A DNA stretch of 64,000 bases, taken from positions 4,175,501-4,239,500 of the forward strand of contig CM073331.1 in NCBI GenBank assembly GCA_037043015.1. Direction: 5' to 3'. Origin of the DNA: Bryum argenteum. Its lineage: Eukaryota > Streptophyta > Bryopsida > Bryales > Bryaceae. The position numbers and the translations under genes are program-made. Every line of letters begins with the position of its first letter. Position 1 is the first letter of the stretch. The notes beneath the pieces are model-generated. The model worked only from the letters and a program-made list of their open reading frames with translations, was not told the origin of the DNA and did not search any database. Positions 39,061 to 52,286 of the stretch are shown in pieces.

Positions 39061-40571
39061 GTGAGGAGAAAGTAGTCGTATTTGTAGGCTTTGACTTTAG
39101 TGGTCCATGTGACTGGTGAGGTGAGTGGGATTAGGCGGGTATAGTGCAGACTACAATATTAGATCCATGGGATTGTTGGAATCAAGCTTCCTCGTTGGTT
39201 GAAGAGTTGAGATCAATCCCAATGAGTCTTTACAGAGCTAAGACCAATTTTGAATACAAGTTTTTTACATTGTAAGAGTAATTTATTTACATAAACAAGG
39301 CCCTAACATGGTTTCGAGAGTTTCATGAAGAAACTTTAGAAATAGAGGAGGTAAGTTCACTATCTTGGTAACATGTTGTACCACCAGTTTTTTTGTTCAT
39401 TGATGGGGATAAAAATAAGTCTTAAAGTCTAAATACGGAGTCTTTAACCCCTAACTTTCCTTAAAACGTGAAATGGGTTTTGGAGGTCCGCGGAGGAGAA
39501 AAACTCATCCCGCTTTGACCATTATAATCTCACAAATGAGGAAGAATGAACGGTTCAAATTTATTATGTGAGAAGTATGTTAAGTGGACTTTGAGATCTT
39601 ACGGTTGAATCTTCAAAAAAATGCTTAGATTGTGATTTTTTGAGCTTAATCTAAAGAAAGGTCAAATTTTGTGACTTAGACCGTTTTGCAACAAGGAAAC
39701 TTAGGGGTTGACCTAGGTAACCTTCTGCGAAGTGCTAGTATGGTAGTTGGCTACTAGCATGAAGGGTAAGCCTCAAAATTTGAACTAGTTTTTTAATGGG
39801 AGGTTTCAAACTTTCAATTTTACATGATTTCCTATCAACATTTGTCAAAATCTTATGTTTGAGAATTATTTTTTAGAATATATCATCAGAACAAAACACA
39901 TAATGGCGTTTCATCAATGTTAGTTCTTTTCCTTGAAACAAATATCTATTACATTATGCATGTTTTATCATACCTTTTAGAAATTTTTGTGTCCACACCA
40001 TCTTCCTGAAAAAAAAAATATGAAGATTAAAAGGCACAATGAATCCCAATAGTTTGCAGGCATATAATAAACTTTGTAGAATCTTTGGAAAAATTTGTGA
40101 TCAAAATATTTGGCTAACAATTACATAGTCTCCAGTCACACACAAACAATAGACATATCCTAGAGAAACGCCAAATTTTTTCTAGAATCACTTTTGAATT
40201 CTATGATCATATGAATGGTGCATATTCATTAAGTGAACTTTAACATAGTACTATTCAACATATTTGGGTTGAAGGCCTCAAGTGGTTGAAATCACTTACA
40301 AGAAACTGATTTGTACCCTTATTTTTGTAAAAAAAGGTGGAAAATGGCATTTTTGGGTTTTTAAGCTTAAACAACATTCTCTTGAATTAATAGCCTTGAA
40401 TCACCTATAACGAGCATTGTGCATTTGTGTATATAATAGTTAAAACCTTGTGAAGAATAACATATCTACAATGCCTAATAAATCTATGTTTCTACTGACA
40501 AAAAGCTTTGTTATTAGGATGATCACTATGTGAAGTTTCCACCGTAATGAACTATCTATTAGTGTATTCAA
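39061..40571. other. AT-rich spacer
   Basis: No gene. 39515-39690 shares a repeat block with 27880-28060 ('gaccattataatctcac', 'atgcttagatt'). Confidence 0.4.
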
Positions 40572-40977
40572 CCTCAATTCTGTTAAAATGTTGGTATTCC
40601 ATGTGCCAGTTTGCCAAGTCCCCTATGAGCCATTTTGCTCGCATACTAAAACGTGCCATTTTACAAGCATATTTTTGTAATGTAGTTCAGAAGTATTTAT
40701 GCTTACAAAATGGCATGTTTATTAATATCACACATGTACTCTGTAATATCACCAAAATTTCCATAATATCACACATTTCTATGGTTTTTGACCTTTAGAC
40801 ATAATCAAAGGGCAATATTTGTGAACGGTCGTTCAAAAACATTGTTGTTTTTAAATGCGGTTAGAAATACTTACCCTACCATGTCAAAAATCAAGAGAAA
40901 CTAACTTATTTTTTTCATTTTTAGCACCCCAAAAAGCGTCTTTTTACCGGAATAACGCCATTTTAACGGAATTGAGG
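40572..40977. mobile_element. Small non-autonomous element, family C, copy 2 (best preserved)
   Basis: The left end CCTCAATTCTGTTAAAATG and right end CATTTTAACGGAATTGAGG (one mismatch, allowing for orientation) enclose 406 bases. The interior holds repeated 'aatatcac' words and no coding sequence. The superfamily is not clear from the ends. Confidence 0.7.
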
Positions 40978-42570
40978 ATATTCTTATAAGCTATGGGCTA
41001 TGAGCAATTGGAGTGTATTTAGTTTATGCATATTCAAGTTTAGCTTATCTTATTTTACATATTAATGTTGTACATGGTTGATTTAAGGTAAGAGTTGCGG
41101 AAGCCGACCAAAGCTCATTGAGAAAGTTTCATGAGTGGCCAGGGGTAAATAGTTAGGAATATGTGTAAAGCTTGTGAAAGGTCACTATCTCCAAGTGGAA
41201 GCATGTTATTAAACTCTTCTTTAACTTGTTAATATGAATTTTTGAAGCGCATATAGTAGGAGTTGCTTAGATCATTCAACTTCAAAGCTTACAAAATAGG
41301 TCATCCCTTATATGCTCTTTTAGATCTTCACTCAATAGCCCAAATATGACTTGCAAAATCTTTTGAACTTCGGCAAAATGAATATTGTATAATGAACCAA
41401 ATCAACCAATCACTTATGAGCTTACAACCTCCTAGAAGTCCATGTGCAACCTCAAACCTACATACCACAATCCTTTCAAATCACAAATCACATATACAAA
41501 ATAAGATTCAAGTTGTAAATTCTTAGTTATGAATACATCATACAGAGACAAAAAGAAAACGATATTAGAAAATTAGTGAAAAGCTGAGCTAAGGAAACGC
41601 CACATTAAAAATTCTCAAAGAACCATACCTAGGGAACTTACTTGGGCACTTTAGGGTTCACTCTAAATTGTACCTCTACACTTCTAATAAGGTATAATTT
41701 CTGACCTATATAGATTTCGGAACCTAACTTTCATATAGAAAAATAATTAGTCATGTCGTACTTACTCTCGCCGCACCACAAAAATCAGATGTTCTTGTGG
41801 AAATAGAGATTCGTTCGGAGTGCAATTGGCTCAATTTCACGGAGATCACATACCACTTGTACTCATTAGTGACTACAAACTGAGACCTTTCACAGGTAAG
41901 CAAACCTCTTTGTAGAGAGAAACAACTTGACTTTCTTCTTGTTAGTAAAAATGGAGGCTTTTCATAGAAAATCATATGAATCTATTTCATTTGAGGTGGT
42001 GATGAACTTCATTATTTCCCTTGTTCACCGTCTAGTAGAATCAATCATTGAGTTCTGTAATCTAAAACTTCATTGGTTGATACTATACAATATTTACATG
42101 TGGTTGAGAAACGTTCATTTGGTGTTGAGATTGCGCATTATCATCACAGAATGGTGCGTGCTACAATTCCGTCCAAACAAGCCCTTCTTCAACGCATCTG
42201 TGAAGTCAGGTGTTTCCAAAAGGAACACAACGCAGAAGGAATGAGCTAAACAAATGAATCAGTTATGCATCCATCAAATTTGACTAAACTCCATATATGA
42301 AGTAAACAGATGAGAATAGTGAGACGATAACGTACAAGTAAGTTCAATTATCAATGTCAAAGAAGGGCTTCAAAATATGAAAAGAATCAATATTCTAATT
42401 TCTATTTCTGATTCTGTTCCATTGGAAGGAATTGTATGCAAAATAGTGTCTTTCAAAAAAATGAGAATTTTTTCAATTTGGTTGTCACTTGTCTCAAGTG
42501 ACTAACTTGCAAAAATGTCTTAATAGGACAAGTCACATTTGACAAATTTGTCACATCTAAAATAATGTCT
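40978..42570. other. Spacer downstream of kinase copy 1
   Basis: AT-rich. A 97-codon plus-strand frame from ATG 41951 is the longest open stretch but resembles nothing and has no supporting features. Nothing else is recognised. Confidence 0.35.
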
Positions 42571-43769
42571 CTACCAGTCTGGTATGTGATACACATTTCT
42601 CCAAATGATATCACCAATATCTTTAGCACGTGGTCTCATGTAAGGATCCGATTGCCAACAAGCAACTATAAGATCCTTAAGAAAGGGATCAAGGTCATCA
42701 GGCAACTTTGGTCTTTCACCTCTAAGAACAATGTTGTAATCACCTGGAGGATGACCCTCAAAAGGTATACGGCCTGTTATGATTTCATAACATAACATTC
42801 CAAAACTATAAATGTGAGCCTTTTTAGTGAACACCACTTCATGACTTGGTACTCCTCTTTGTAATTGTTGTAGGATCTCTGGTACTCTCCAAAATCCCGT
42901 GCCCACAACACCCAACGAGCACTCAAAATCCATTAGGGTTGGGATTGCTAAATAACATTCCTCTACTCCACTAATAAGCAAATTCGATGCCTTCACGTCC
43001 CTGTGCACAATTCCTTCATTATGAAGGACGCGCAAATCATTCCATGCTCCACGTATCAAGTAGCCGATTTCTTTATAATTTCCAAAAGGTGGTCTATGTT
43101 TGTTTTTTTAAACAGCTTCAACATTCGACTATCAATGAGGGTTCGCAAATCACCCCATCCTCTCTTCATCGCAAAGGCAAACCTCTCTTTGTACTCCCCC
43201 TCTCTTATGTATACTCCTCCCACAAGGTTATTGAAGGGGAAACAATATATTTTGGCATTACTGGCTTGACTCAACACTTCAGGAGGCCATTGTCGCTCCA
43301 AATCTTTCAATGCTACATTCTTCTTGAAAACCTTTGCCACAAGATGCTCTGAACATCCAAAATGGCTAAAACGACACTCTTGCTCTGAACATTTCAATGC
43401 AAAAATCTCTGCTTGACCTCCCTCGCCTATCTTCTCACCCAACTCCACTACCTTATACTTTGGAAAAAAGGCACCCCATTCCTTATGCTTTACCAACACC
43501 TCATCAAAGTACTTGCGATTCTCCACACCAACCCTCTCCTCTTCCGCGTAACTCTCATAATCCACCACACAGTGGTGATATCGTGAAGTCTCTTCTTCTG
43601 TCCTTAAACCTTCGTGCAAATCTTGAATGCGCGGAGAGTAAAACACACATGATGACAATCCTGTTGCATTTGGCATACACGAACAACTCCCAACATTCCG
43701 ACAATTGCACTCACTTCTGCTTCTTTTGCAACGATAGCATTTATGCCTGCACGACAAACAATTACCCAT
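42571..43769 (-). pseudogene. Acylation-motif, Cys-rich protein kinase, copy 1 (single frameshift)
   Basis: Starts MGNCLSCRH at 43769: Gly2 and nearby cysteines suggest myristoylation plus palmitoylation and hence membrane attachment. A Cys-rich patch follows ('HKCYRC', 'ECNCRNVGSCSC'), then the kinase domain: 'GEKIGEGGQAEIF' (glycine loop), 'LVAKVFKKN' (VAIK lysine), 'GIVHRDVKASNLLI' (HRD catalytic loop), 'LMDFECSLGVVGTGFWR' where DFG would be expected, 'VPE' for APE, and 'IYSFGMLCYEIITGRIPFEG'. Against copy 2, one base is missing in a T run (seven T, 43103-43109), which breaks the frame between the N-lobe and HRD. With that base the protein would be about 399 residues. No intron is needed. 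Either a young pseudogene or a homopolymer sequencing error. Confidence 0.75.
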
Positions 43770-45780
43770 CCCGGCAGTGCTCCCGTTGTAGTAGTACACA
43801 AGTGGATTTAGGAATAGGAACTCCACTCCGTTGGAATTGTGCGCCTTCACATATCTCGCCCGAGCCCAACAAAAAAGGCGATGCTCATTCCTTCTCCTGG
43901 AATTTTCGAGACATTGCACTTTCTCACGAATATCAGCCCTTTGACCTTCTTACGGTAACAATCTCATCAGCAACGTTTCAAGGTCACTCCCGTTCAGCTG
44001 TGATCAAGTCCAAACATCCGCATCAGTCCATGTCGTTTGAGAAATCCAAGTTCTAATAGCAGAGCCACATAGCAACAACAAACTCCAAACAAACTCCATG
44101 CAATCTTACAAAAAGCCCAATATTTGCTGCGACGCCTGTCGTCTGTTACCGATAAGGTTGTCTCTTTCCAGTACTTTTGAAACTAAATAAGATAGAACTA
44201 CAACGCATCGAAAGAATTGGAATGTTGTATGCCAGATTTAATGAATTCATCGAAATGTTTGATTTGAAGAGGTCTTGGAATTCCCAGTTCTCACGAAAGT
44301 AGATGATCCAAGACCATCATTTATTAGAAGATACAAGACCAAATTACCGACACAACCAAATCAGATAGTGGTGCCACTATAATCGGACTTGCCACACGAC
44401 CATATGCTCACAATTTCCTGAGAACACTCCAACTCAGAGACAAACTGAGAAGATGATCCACGCACCGAAACCTGACTCCACATCGAACTAGGAAGGAACT
44501 GTAATTCACTTAACACCTTGAGGCCAATCACGGCTATGATACCGAAAATTTTCTACAAGGTCTAACCTTACAACCTCAAACACCGTGTTCAGTCCATCGC
44601 AAGCTTCTCACGGACAATTCGGTATGTACATGAGTAAAATACTCAATTCACTACTGGCATAATCTGGTGGGTGGAACTAGACATGCAAGACCAAACTTCC
44701 GCGTGTGAGCGAGGAGAAACTGGAGGCTCATACTGCAGACATGCAAAGGAGACTCCTGTATTGCCCGATTTCTCGTAAATGGTGATCCTGCTCGATGTCT
44801 GCACGAACTGTACAACCGTGTGAACCCTCTCCTAATGAAAGCCTGAACTCTTTCAAAAGACGATGCATACTGAAAGAAGCTAACGTCTTGCAGCATTCAA
44901 GGTGGCACTTGTAAGCTTGCATTTACGATAACTAGTTCTCTCTCTCTCTCCTTGCAACGACGTAGATGGAAAATACATCACAAATATCAAAACATTTCAC
45001 AAAGGACGAAGTTCCTTGCAAGAAATTAGGAACCATTCAATCATACCGCACCACTCTAACAGATTGTAAGCCCCTAAGAATCATTCACATCCGACAACCC
45101 ATTCAAAGCAAAACCCACCGCCTCCCGATTCATTGGAATCATCAACACCAAAACATTCAACGCAAGAACCACATCTCACCCCACCTAGAAAAATGAACTC
45201 AAAGAAGTCCCAGCACCGACCTCACTGATTCTTCCTTGATCCCTCTCAGTAGGAACTACATGAACACGAAAGATGCCCTGAAGTAAGGCTAGATCGTCAA
45301 AGTAACAAGATGGTTCTCACCTCTCCCAGTCGGTTGCTGACTTCCACCACGCCAGGCACCGGAAATCTCCCGCAGGAAGCACGATCAATGAGGCTTCCAA
45401 ACTAAGAGTGTCAAACTCAGCTCCAGTGAGTCCTTTGAAGCTCCGACGACGACCACAATGGAGAGGAGGTAGTGCAAAGAATACGATGCACAACCCTTGC
45501 AAGTCGAAAAGATGGATGCACGATGAAAATGGTACACACCACTCCGTCAACGTTGGATAAGTAACGTCAATGCCCTGCTTGCGTTTCCATGGGAGAACCG
45601 GGTCTCGAGGGTGCGCTTTCCAGAAGCTGCTGGGAAACTGACTAGAATTTCTGCAGTCACAACTAGGGATGACTTTAGCTCAGGCCCTTTCACCATATTT
45701 TTGGGCTCCAAGGGCGAAGGGTAGTTTGAAGGGTTGCCAAGGATCAACTTTCTGAAAGGAGTAAAGGGTTTTAATACATA
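43770..45780 (-). promoter_or_regulatory. Leader and promoter region of kinase copy 1
   Basis: Long collinear match to 48835-50600. On the minus strand 'gactgggagag' followed by 'gtgagaacc' near 45323 looks like the donor of a non-coding first exon, and the same site is kept near 50354. No coding exon was found upstream of the MGNC start. 45590-45770 matches 51172-51380, the likely upstream promoter. Confidence 0.45.
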
Positions 45781-46184
45781 CTCAAAATGGGTCCTCTATT
45801 GCAAAGTCAAAAGGTATTTGTAAGAAGCTGACGCCATGTACACAACCAAGTGATGTGACGCTATATTTGTACTTACTATTGTAAGTACTTTAGCCAGATA
45901 TTTTGAAGTGTTAGCACAAGATGCGAAAGCTATGTAAGGCAAACCCATCATTTTTATGTTGACCATGGTTGATTTAGTTTATATGGTTAGTTCAATTTTT
46001 ACAAATTACAATTCCTCAAATTTTTCTTTCGTTATTGGGTATGAAAGTGCTTCTCGTCAATGTTAGCGGTCTAAAATTCGGTTTTTATTAGAGCATGATA
46101 AATTCTACTCTTTAAATAATTTGACATTATTCAAAAGCTAATTGGGTTCAGAATGTTTGATGATGTACCTAGAGACGTGATTCT

Positions 46185-46340
46185 TGGCCAAAGAAGAAGA
46201 AGAAGAAGAACACCAGACCCGTAAGGGTTGGCGTGAATAAAGTGTCCGTTCGACCTACCCTTGATGATATGCCCACACGACCTAACAACAGTGGTATAGG
46301 ACTACTAACCCCTCTCAGGGTGGACACTACATGAAAAAAA
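46185..46340. repeat. Dispersed repeat with 'gtgaat(g)aagtntccgttcg' core
   Basis: A GAA microsatellite (46192-46210) is followed by 'ggcgtgaataaagtgtccgt'. Related sequence occurs at 59195-59320 and, reversed and partial, at 51770-51830. No coding capacity. Confidence 0.4.
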
Positions 46341-46500
46341 AAGGACTTCTTGGCCAAACCTTCTTGTAGCATGCTATCGACTTGCAAGTCTATGTGAAGA
46401 AATTTGGTGAGAAATTTTGGGCAAACATGCAAAATTTGCGCCTTAGGGGCTCTTTACACTGTAAACTAAGATCTGTGACCATGAAATTATCAAAGGTAAA

Positions 46501-46744
46501 CCTCAATTCCGGTAAAATGGCGCACTTCAACTTTCTGAACCCTAGTTCAAAAACCATGTGATATAAAAGAATCAGGAGGTGATATTGGGGAAAATGAGTG
46601 ACAATGTATGTAAAATTGTAAAGGAGTGATATTACAAAAAAAAATTGTGATATTACAAAATACACCACTTTGTATGGGCACAAATATATCATCTCATGTC
46701 ACAAAATGGCACATGACATAGTGCTATTTAAACAAAATTGAGCT
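46501..46744. mobile_element. Small non-autonomous element, family C, copy 3
   Basis: Ends 'cctcaattccggtaaaatgg' and 'ctatttaaacaaaattgagc' with internal 'gatatt' words. It duplicated with the surrounding unit (see 52036-52286). Confidence 0.6.
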
Positions 46745-47607
46745 TGTTGTAATTGGTCAATAAAGTGCTCATGGTGCCATTTTGCTATAGACTACCTTGA
46801 AGAAAGGAGAATGATCACTAACTTTGAGGTCCCTAATTTTATGCTAAATTTTCAAAAGTAATAAAGTTTTATAATCTCCTATATTATAGTTGAGTTGAAG
46901 CAGAGGTCTATACTCAATTCTAATGAAGGAGACCTTGAGGCCCAAAATTTATAGATTGGCTAGAGTTTAATTCGTTTAAGAGAAAGGATGAAGAAGGGGA
47001 GTGTTCAAGAGAGATTGGTGTGGATTTATATAAGTCCCAATCTAAATCTACTTTACACTATTATTAAATCACACTACTTAATTGCATTTTTGATTTTTCA
47101 TGGTTATGGCTTTTGACCAAGAGCCATGATCATAAAAATGATTTAATTTTCTTAGTCATGGTTATGCTATGTAGGGCCTCTTAAACAATGTGACCTATGT
47201 TAGTAGGACAGTATTGAAAAAAATCTTGGCCTCTACTTTGAACATTATACTGATAAAATGACATGAAATTTTGGCTCCATGCTATCTATTATGAGGTATG
47301 AGATTATGTCGTTGAAAGTACAAAAAAAGAAACAACTAAATAATTTTTAAGTTAAATCACAAGTGTACTCTTTGCGGTAGTTTCAGAGTTTGGAGGTCCA
47401 AAAGCAACTCAAAAAATGAAAGGATAACAAAGCGGTGTACATTCCTCTACTCTCTTAAATGCATTACAAGAACTCTTTCCAATAAATCATAACACTGCTC
47501 TTGTTTGTATACTAAACTTTTTATAGTGTCTTGAACACTATCCGTTGTGAGACACCATTTCAACTTAGGCCCCATTCGCACCTCGCATTATCAAAAGGGG
47601 GTAGGTA
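46745..47607. other. Spacer inside duplication unit 1
   Basis: AT-rich and collinear with 52290-53110. No gene. Confidence 0.4.
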
Positions 47608-48834
47608 TTACACAAGACCTGCTTTATACATTGTGTATGTAAGTCTTAACATTGCGTATATAAGTCTAAGTCGAGTCCACAAGTTTCGCGGATCCTCCAC
47701 ACATCTCTGAATGATTTTACTAATATCTTCACCACTTGGTCTCCTGTGAGGATCCGGATGCCAACAAGCAAGTATAAGATCTTTAAGCAAAGGATCAAGG
47801 TCGTCAGGCAACTTTGGTCTATCACCTCTAAGAACAATGTCGTAATCATGCGTAGGGTGACCCTCAAAAGGTATACGGCCTGTTACGATTTCATAACATA
47901 ACATTCCAAAACTATAAATGTCGGCCTCTTTTGTGAACACCACTTCGTGACTTGGTACTCCTCTTTGTAATTGTTGTAGGATCTCTGGTGCTCTCCAAAA
48001 TCCCGTGCCCACAACACCCAATGAACACTCAAAATCCATCAGGGTTGGGAATGATAAATTCTATTTCCCTTCTCCACGAATAAGCACATTCGAGGCCTTC
48101 ACATCCCTGTGCACAACTCCTGTATTATGAAGGCTGCTCAAATCATACCATGCTCCTTCAATCAAGCGCCCGATTTCAGAATAAGATCCAAAAGGTGGTC
48201 CCTGTTTGTTCTTTTCAAACAGCTTTGACATTCGACTGTCAATGAGAGTTCGCAAATCACCCCACCATCTCCACATCACAAAGGCAAACCTCTCTTTGTA
48301 CTCCCCGTCTCTTATGTATACTCCTCCCTCAAGGTTATTGAAGGGGAAACTATCGACTTTAGTGACTTCACTCATCACTTCAGGAGGCCATTGTTGCTCC
48401 AAATCTTTCAATACCACATTCTTCTTGAATACTTTCGCCACAAGATACTCTGGACGTTTCAAGGCAAAAATCTCTGCTTGACCTCCCTCGCCTATCTTCT
48501 CACCCAACTCCAATTCCTCGAACTTTGAAAAAAAGGCACCCCATTCCTTATGCTTTACCAACACCTCATCAAAGTACTTGCGGCTCTCCACACCAACCCT
48601 CTCCTCTTCCGCGTAACTCTCATAATCCACCACACAGTGGTGATATCGTGAAGTCTCTGCTTCTGTCCTTAAACCTTCGTGCAAATCTTGAATGCGCGGA
48701 GAGTAAAACACACATGATGACGATCGTGTTGCATTTGGAATACACGAACAACTCCCAACATTCCGACAATTGCACTCACTTCTGCGTCTTTCACAACGAT
48801 AGCATTTATGCCTGCAGGACAAACAATCACCCAT
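47608..48834 (-). pseudogene. Acylation-motif, Cys-rich protein kinase, copy 2 (in-frame stop)
   Basis: Starts MGDCLSCRH at 48834 and stays in one frame to a stop at 47608, 408 codons in all, except for a TAG at 48061-48063 (codon 258), just after 'VVHRDVKASNVLIRGEGK'. Copy 1 has TGT at this position. The rest is well preserved: 'GEKIGEGGQAEIF', 'LVAKVFKKN', 'LMDFECSLGVVGTGFWRAPE', 'IYSFGMLCYEIVTGRIPFEG', and a longer C-terminal tail than copy 1. DFE replaces DFG here too, so that change is older than the duplication. If translated, the product would be a membrane-anchored N-lobe ending after the catalytic loop. Confidence 0.8.
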
Positions 48835-51400
48835 CCCGGTAGTACTCCCGTTGTAGTACACAAGTGGATTTAGGAATCAGTGATCCCACTCCGTTGGAAT
48901 TGTGCACATTCACATATCTCGCCCGAGCCCAACAAAAGGCGATGTACTCATTCCTTCTCCTGGAATTTTTGAGACATTGCACTTTCTCACAAATATGAGC
49001 CCTTTGACCTTCTTACGGTAACAATCTCATCAGCAACGTTTTAAGGTCACTCCCGTTCAGCTGTGATCAAGTCCAAACATCCGCATCAGTCCATGTCGTT
49101 TGAGAAATCCAAGTTCTAATAGCAGAGCCACATAGCAACAACACACTCCAAACAAACTCCATGCAAGCTTACAAAAAGCCCAATATTTGCTGCGACGCCT
49201 GTCGTCTGTTACCGATAAGGTTGCCTCTTTCCAGTACTTTTGAAACTAAATAAGATGGAACTACAACGCATCGAAAGAACTGGAATGTTGTATGCCAGAT
49301 TTAATGAATTCATCGAAATGTTTGATTTGAAGAGGTCTTGGAATTCCCAGCTCTGACGAAAGTAGATGATCCAAGACCATCATTTATTAGAAGATACAAG
49401 ACCAAATTACCGACACAACCAAATCAGATAGTGGTGCCACTATAATCGGACTTGCCACACGACCATATGCTCACAATTTCCTGAGAACACTCCAACTCAG
49501 AGACAAACAGAGAAGATGATCCACGCACCGAAACCTGACTCCACATCACACTACGAAAGAACTATGGCCATGATACCGAAGATTGTCTGCAGGATTCGAC
49601 CCTTCAACCCCACCCACCATAGTGCAAATTTCTCACGGCAATTCCGTGCATGAGTATAATCCACCTACAGCTGGCATAATGAGGTGAATGTCATAGCGCA
49701 TGCAAGACTGAACTTTAATCTGCGAAAGAGGAATAACAGGAGGCTCATACTGCATATCTGCCAATGGGACTCTCGTATTTATGGTAAATGGTGATCGTTC
49801 TCAATATCAGCACGCACTGTGCAACCGTGTGAACTCTCTCCAAAAAACGATGAAAACTGAAAGACGCTTACATCTTGCAGCATTCAAGCTAGCGCTTGTA
49901 ATCGTGCATTTAAGCGGCATCAACTTACTAACAGTAGTACTCTCTCTCTCTCAGACGAAAAATTCACCAAAGTTGAACTCCACTGATACTGAAAAGATTC
50001 ACAACGCTTCATAAAAGACGAACATCCTTGCAGGAAATTAAGAACCATTCAATCATACCGTACCACTCCAAACATGACCACAACACAAAGAGCTCCCACA
50101 AACCAATCACAACCGACAACCCTTTCCAACCAAACCCCACTGCCTACCGATTCCCAGGAATCATTACCACAAAACATTCAACATACCTGTGCAAGAACCA
50201 CATCTCAACCCCACCTACAAAAATGAACGCAAAGAAGTCCAAGCACCGACCTCACTGATTCTTCCTTGATCCCTCTCAGTAGGAACTACAAGGACACGAA
50301 AGATGCCCTGAAGTAAGGCTAGATCGTCAAAGTAACAAGATGGTTCTCACCTCTCCCAGTCGGTCGCTGACTTCCACCACGCCAGGCACCGGAGATCTCC
50401 CGCAAGAACCACAATCACTGAGGCTTCCGATCTGGTCTACCGGTGTCCAAGACCGTCGAAGTCAGTTCCAGTGCTTCCTTCGCAGCTCCGACGACGACGA
50501 CCACGATCGAGACGAGGCAGTGCGTACAAAACGGTGTGCAAAGAGGTCGTCGAAAACAGGGAATGCACGATGAGGATAGTGTACACTACACACCAACAGT
50601 AGATAAGTAACGTCCATGCTGTGCTTGCGTTTCGAGGGGAGGTGTAGGTCTCCGGTAGCGCGTGCAGGAAGCTGCTGGGATACTGACTAGAATGTCTGCA
50701 GTCTTTATTAGGGGTGCGTTGAGTTAGCCGGGGCCACGAGCTCTGCATGCCATTTTACCATATTTTCCAGCCCAAAGCCCTCTGAAAGGGCTGCCGAGGA
50801 TTTTTCTTTGGTGAGGAGCAAAAGGTTTTAGTACATATAAATAATAAAGTGAACTCTTCACTCGAAGTCGAAGGTATTATTTTGAAAAGATTTGACATGC
50901 AGCACGCAACAATCCGATAATAGCACTCCCTTCAAATTGATTTTGACCACTTCAGATTGTTAGCACAGGTTGTCAAAAGGATGGAAGTCAATCTTATTAT
51001 TCCTGTGGTGCCCATGGCTGAATATTCCTTTTCACTATTATCCTTTATGATATAACTTTTTTTCTTTTTTTTTATAGGACAAATTAAAGGGTATTAATTG
51101 CAAAAAAAGACGGTAATGATATAACTTTTGAAGCTTACAGTTTTCATCACAGTTCGTGTAGCACATCATGGTTGGGAGAACCGGGTCTCCAGGGTTCGCT
51201 TTCTAGATGCTGCTGGGAAAGTGGCTTGAAGTCTGCAGTCACAACTAGGGATGACTTTAGTCGGGGCCATGAAATCCTCATACCATTTCACCATATTTTT
51301 GGGCTTTGGGCTCAAAGGGCCAAGGATAGTTTGAAGGGTTGCCAAGGAACATTTTTCCGAAAGGAGTAAAGGATTTCAATACATACAAATTGGATCCCCT
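48835..51400 (-). promoter_or_regulatory. Leader and promoter region of kinase copy 2
   Basis: Collinear with 43770-45780. The donor-like site near 50354 is retained. Two related promoter-like blocks, each with 'gctgctggga' and 'tgtctgcagt' or 'agtctgcagt', lie at 50630-50830 and 51172-51380. Confidence 0.45.
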
Positions 51401-52035
51401 ATTGCGAAGTCAAAGGTATCTGTTAGAACCTGACACAATCAAGCCACGTGACGCTATATTTATACTTACTATTGTAATTATTTCATAACCAAAAGTCAGA
51501 TATTTTGAAGTGTTATCACAGGATGCGAAAGCTACGTAAGTCAAACCCATCATTTTTATGTTTACCATGATTGATTTGGTTTTTATGGTTATTCAATTTT
51601 TTAAAATTACAATTCCTTGAAATTTTTCTTTTGGTGTTGGGTATGAAAGTGCTTCTCCTCACTATTAGCGGTTTAAAATTCGGTTTTTATTAGAGCATGA
51701 TAAATTTTACTCTTTAAATAATTTGACAATATTCTAAAACCAATTGGGTTTAGAATACTTGGTCCCGTGGGCATATCATCAAGGGTAGATCGAACGGGCA
51801 TTTTATTCACGCCAGACCTACAAGGGTTTGGGGTTCTTATTTATTTATTTAGAATATTTGATGATGTACCTGGAGACGTGCTTCTTGGCCAAACCTTTTT
51901 GTAGCATGCAATCGACTTGCAAGTCTATCTAAAGAAATTTGGTGTGAAAGTTTGGGCAAACATGCAAAATTTGCGCCTTGGGGGCTCTTTACACTATAAA
52001 CTAAGATCTGTGACCATGAAATTATCAAAGGTAAA

Positions 52036-52286
52036 CCCCACTTCCGCTAAAATGGCCGTATGCCTGTGAAATGGCGCACTTCAACTTTCTGGGCCCTAGT
52101 TCAAAAACCATGTGATATGAAAGAATTAGGAGGTGATATTGGGGAAAATGAGTGACAATGTAGGTTAAAGAGTGATATTACAAAGAAAATTGTGATATTC
52201 CAAATACACCAGTGTGTATGAGCACAAATGTATCATCTCAAGTGACAAAATGGCACATGGCATAGTGTCGTTTTAACGAAATTGAG
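52036..52286. mobile_element. Small non-autonomous element, family C, copy 4
   Basis: Counterpart of 46501-46744 in duplication unit 2. The right end 'cgttttaacgaaattgag' is closer to the 40572 element than that of copy 3. Confidence 0.6.

Larger units (their letters stand above)
42600..47565. repeat. Tandem duplication unit, copy 1
   Basis: Unit with kinase copy 1, its leader region and a family C element. It is collinear with 47690-53110. The last shared bases are near 47560 ('atccgttgtgagacacc') and 53095 ('atccgttgtgagacatc'). Confidence 0.8.

Noticed and set aside
41951..42244. 97-codon plus-strand frame starting MEAFHRKSYES
   Set aside because: No recognisable family and no splice or regulatory context; length is compatible with chance in AT-rich DNA.
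43397..44056. 219-codon plus-strand frame opposite kinase copy 1
   Set aside because: Shadow of the kinase coding strand. The duplicated unit carries only a shorter frame in the same place, and there is no homology.
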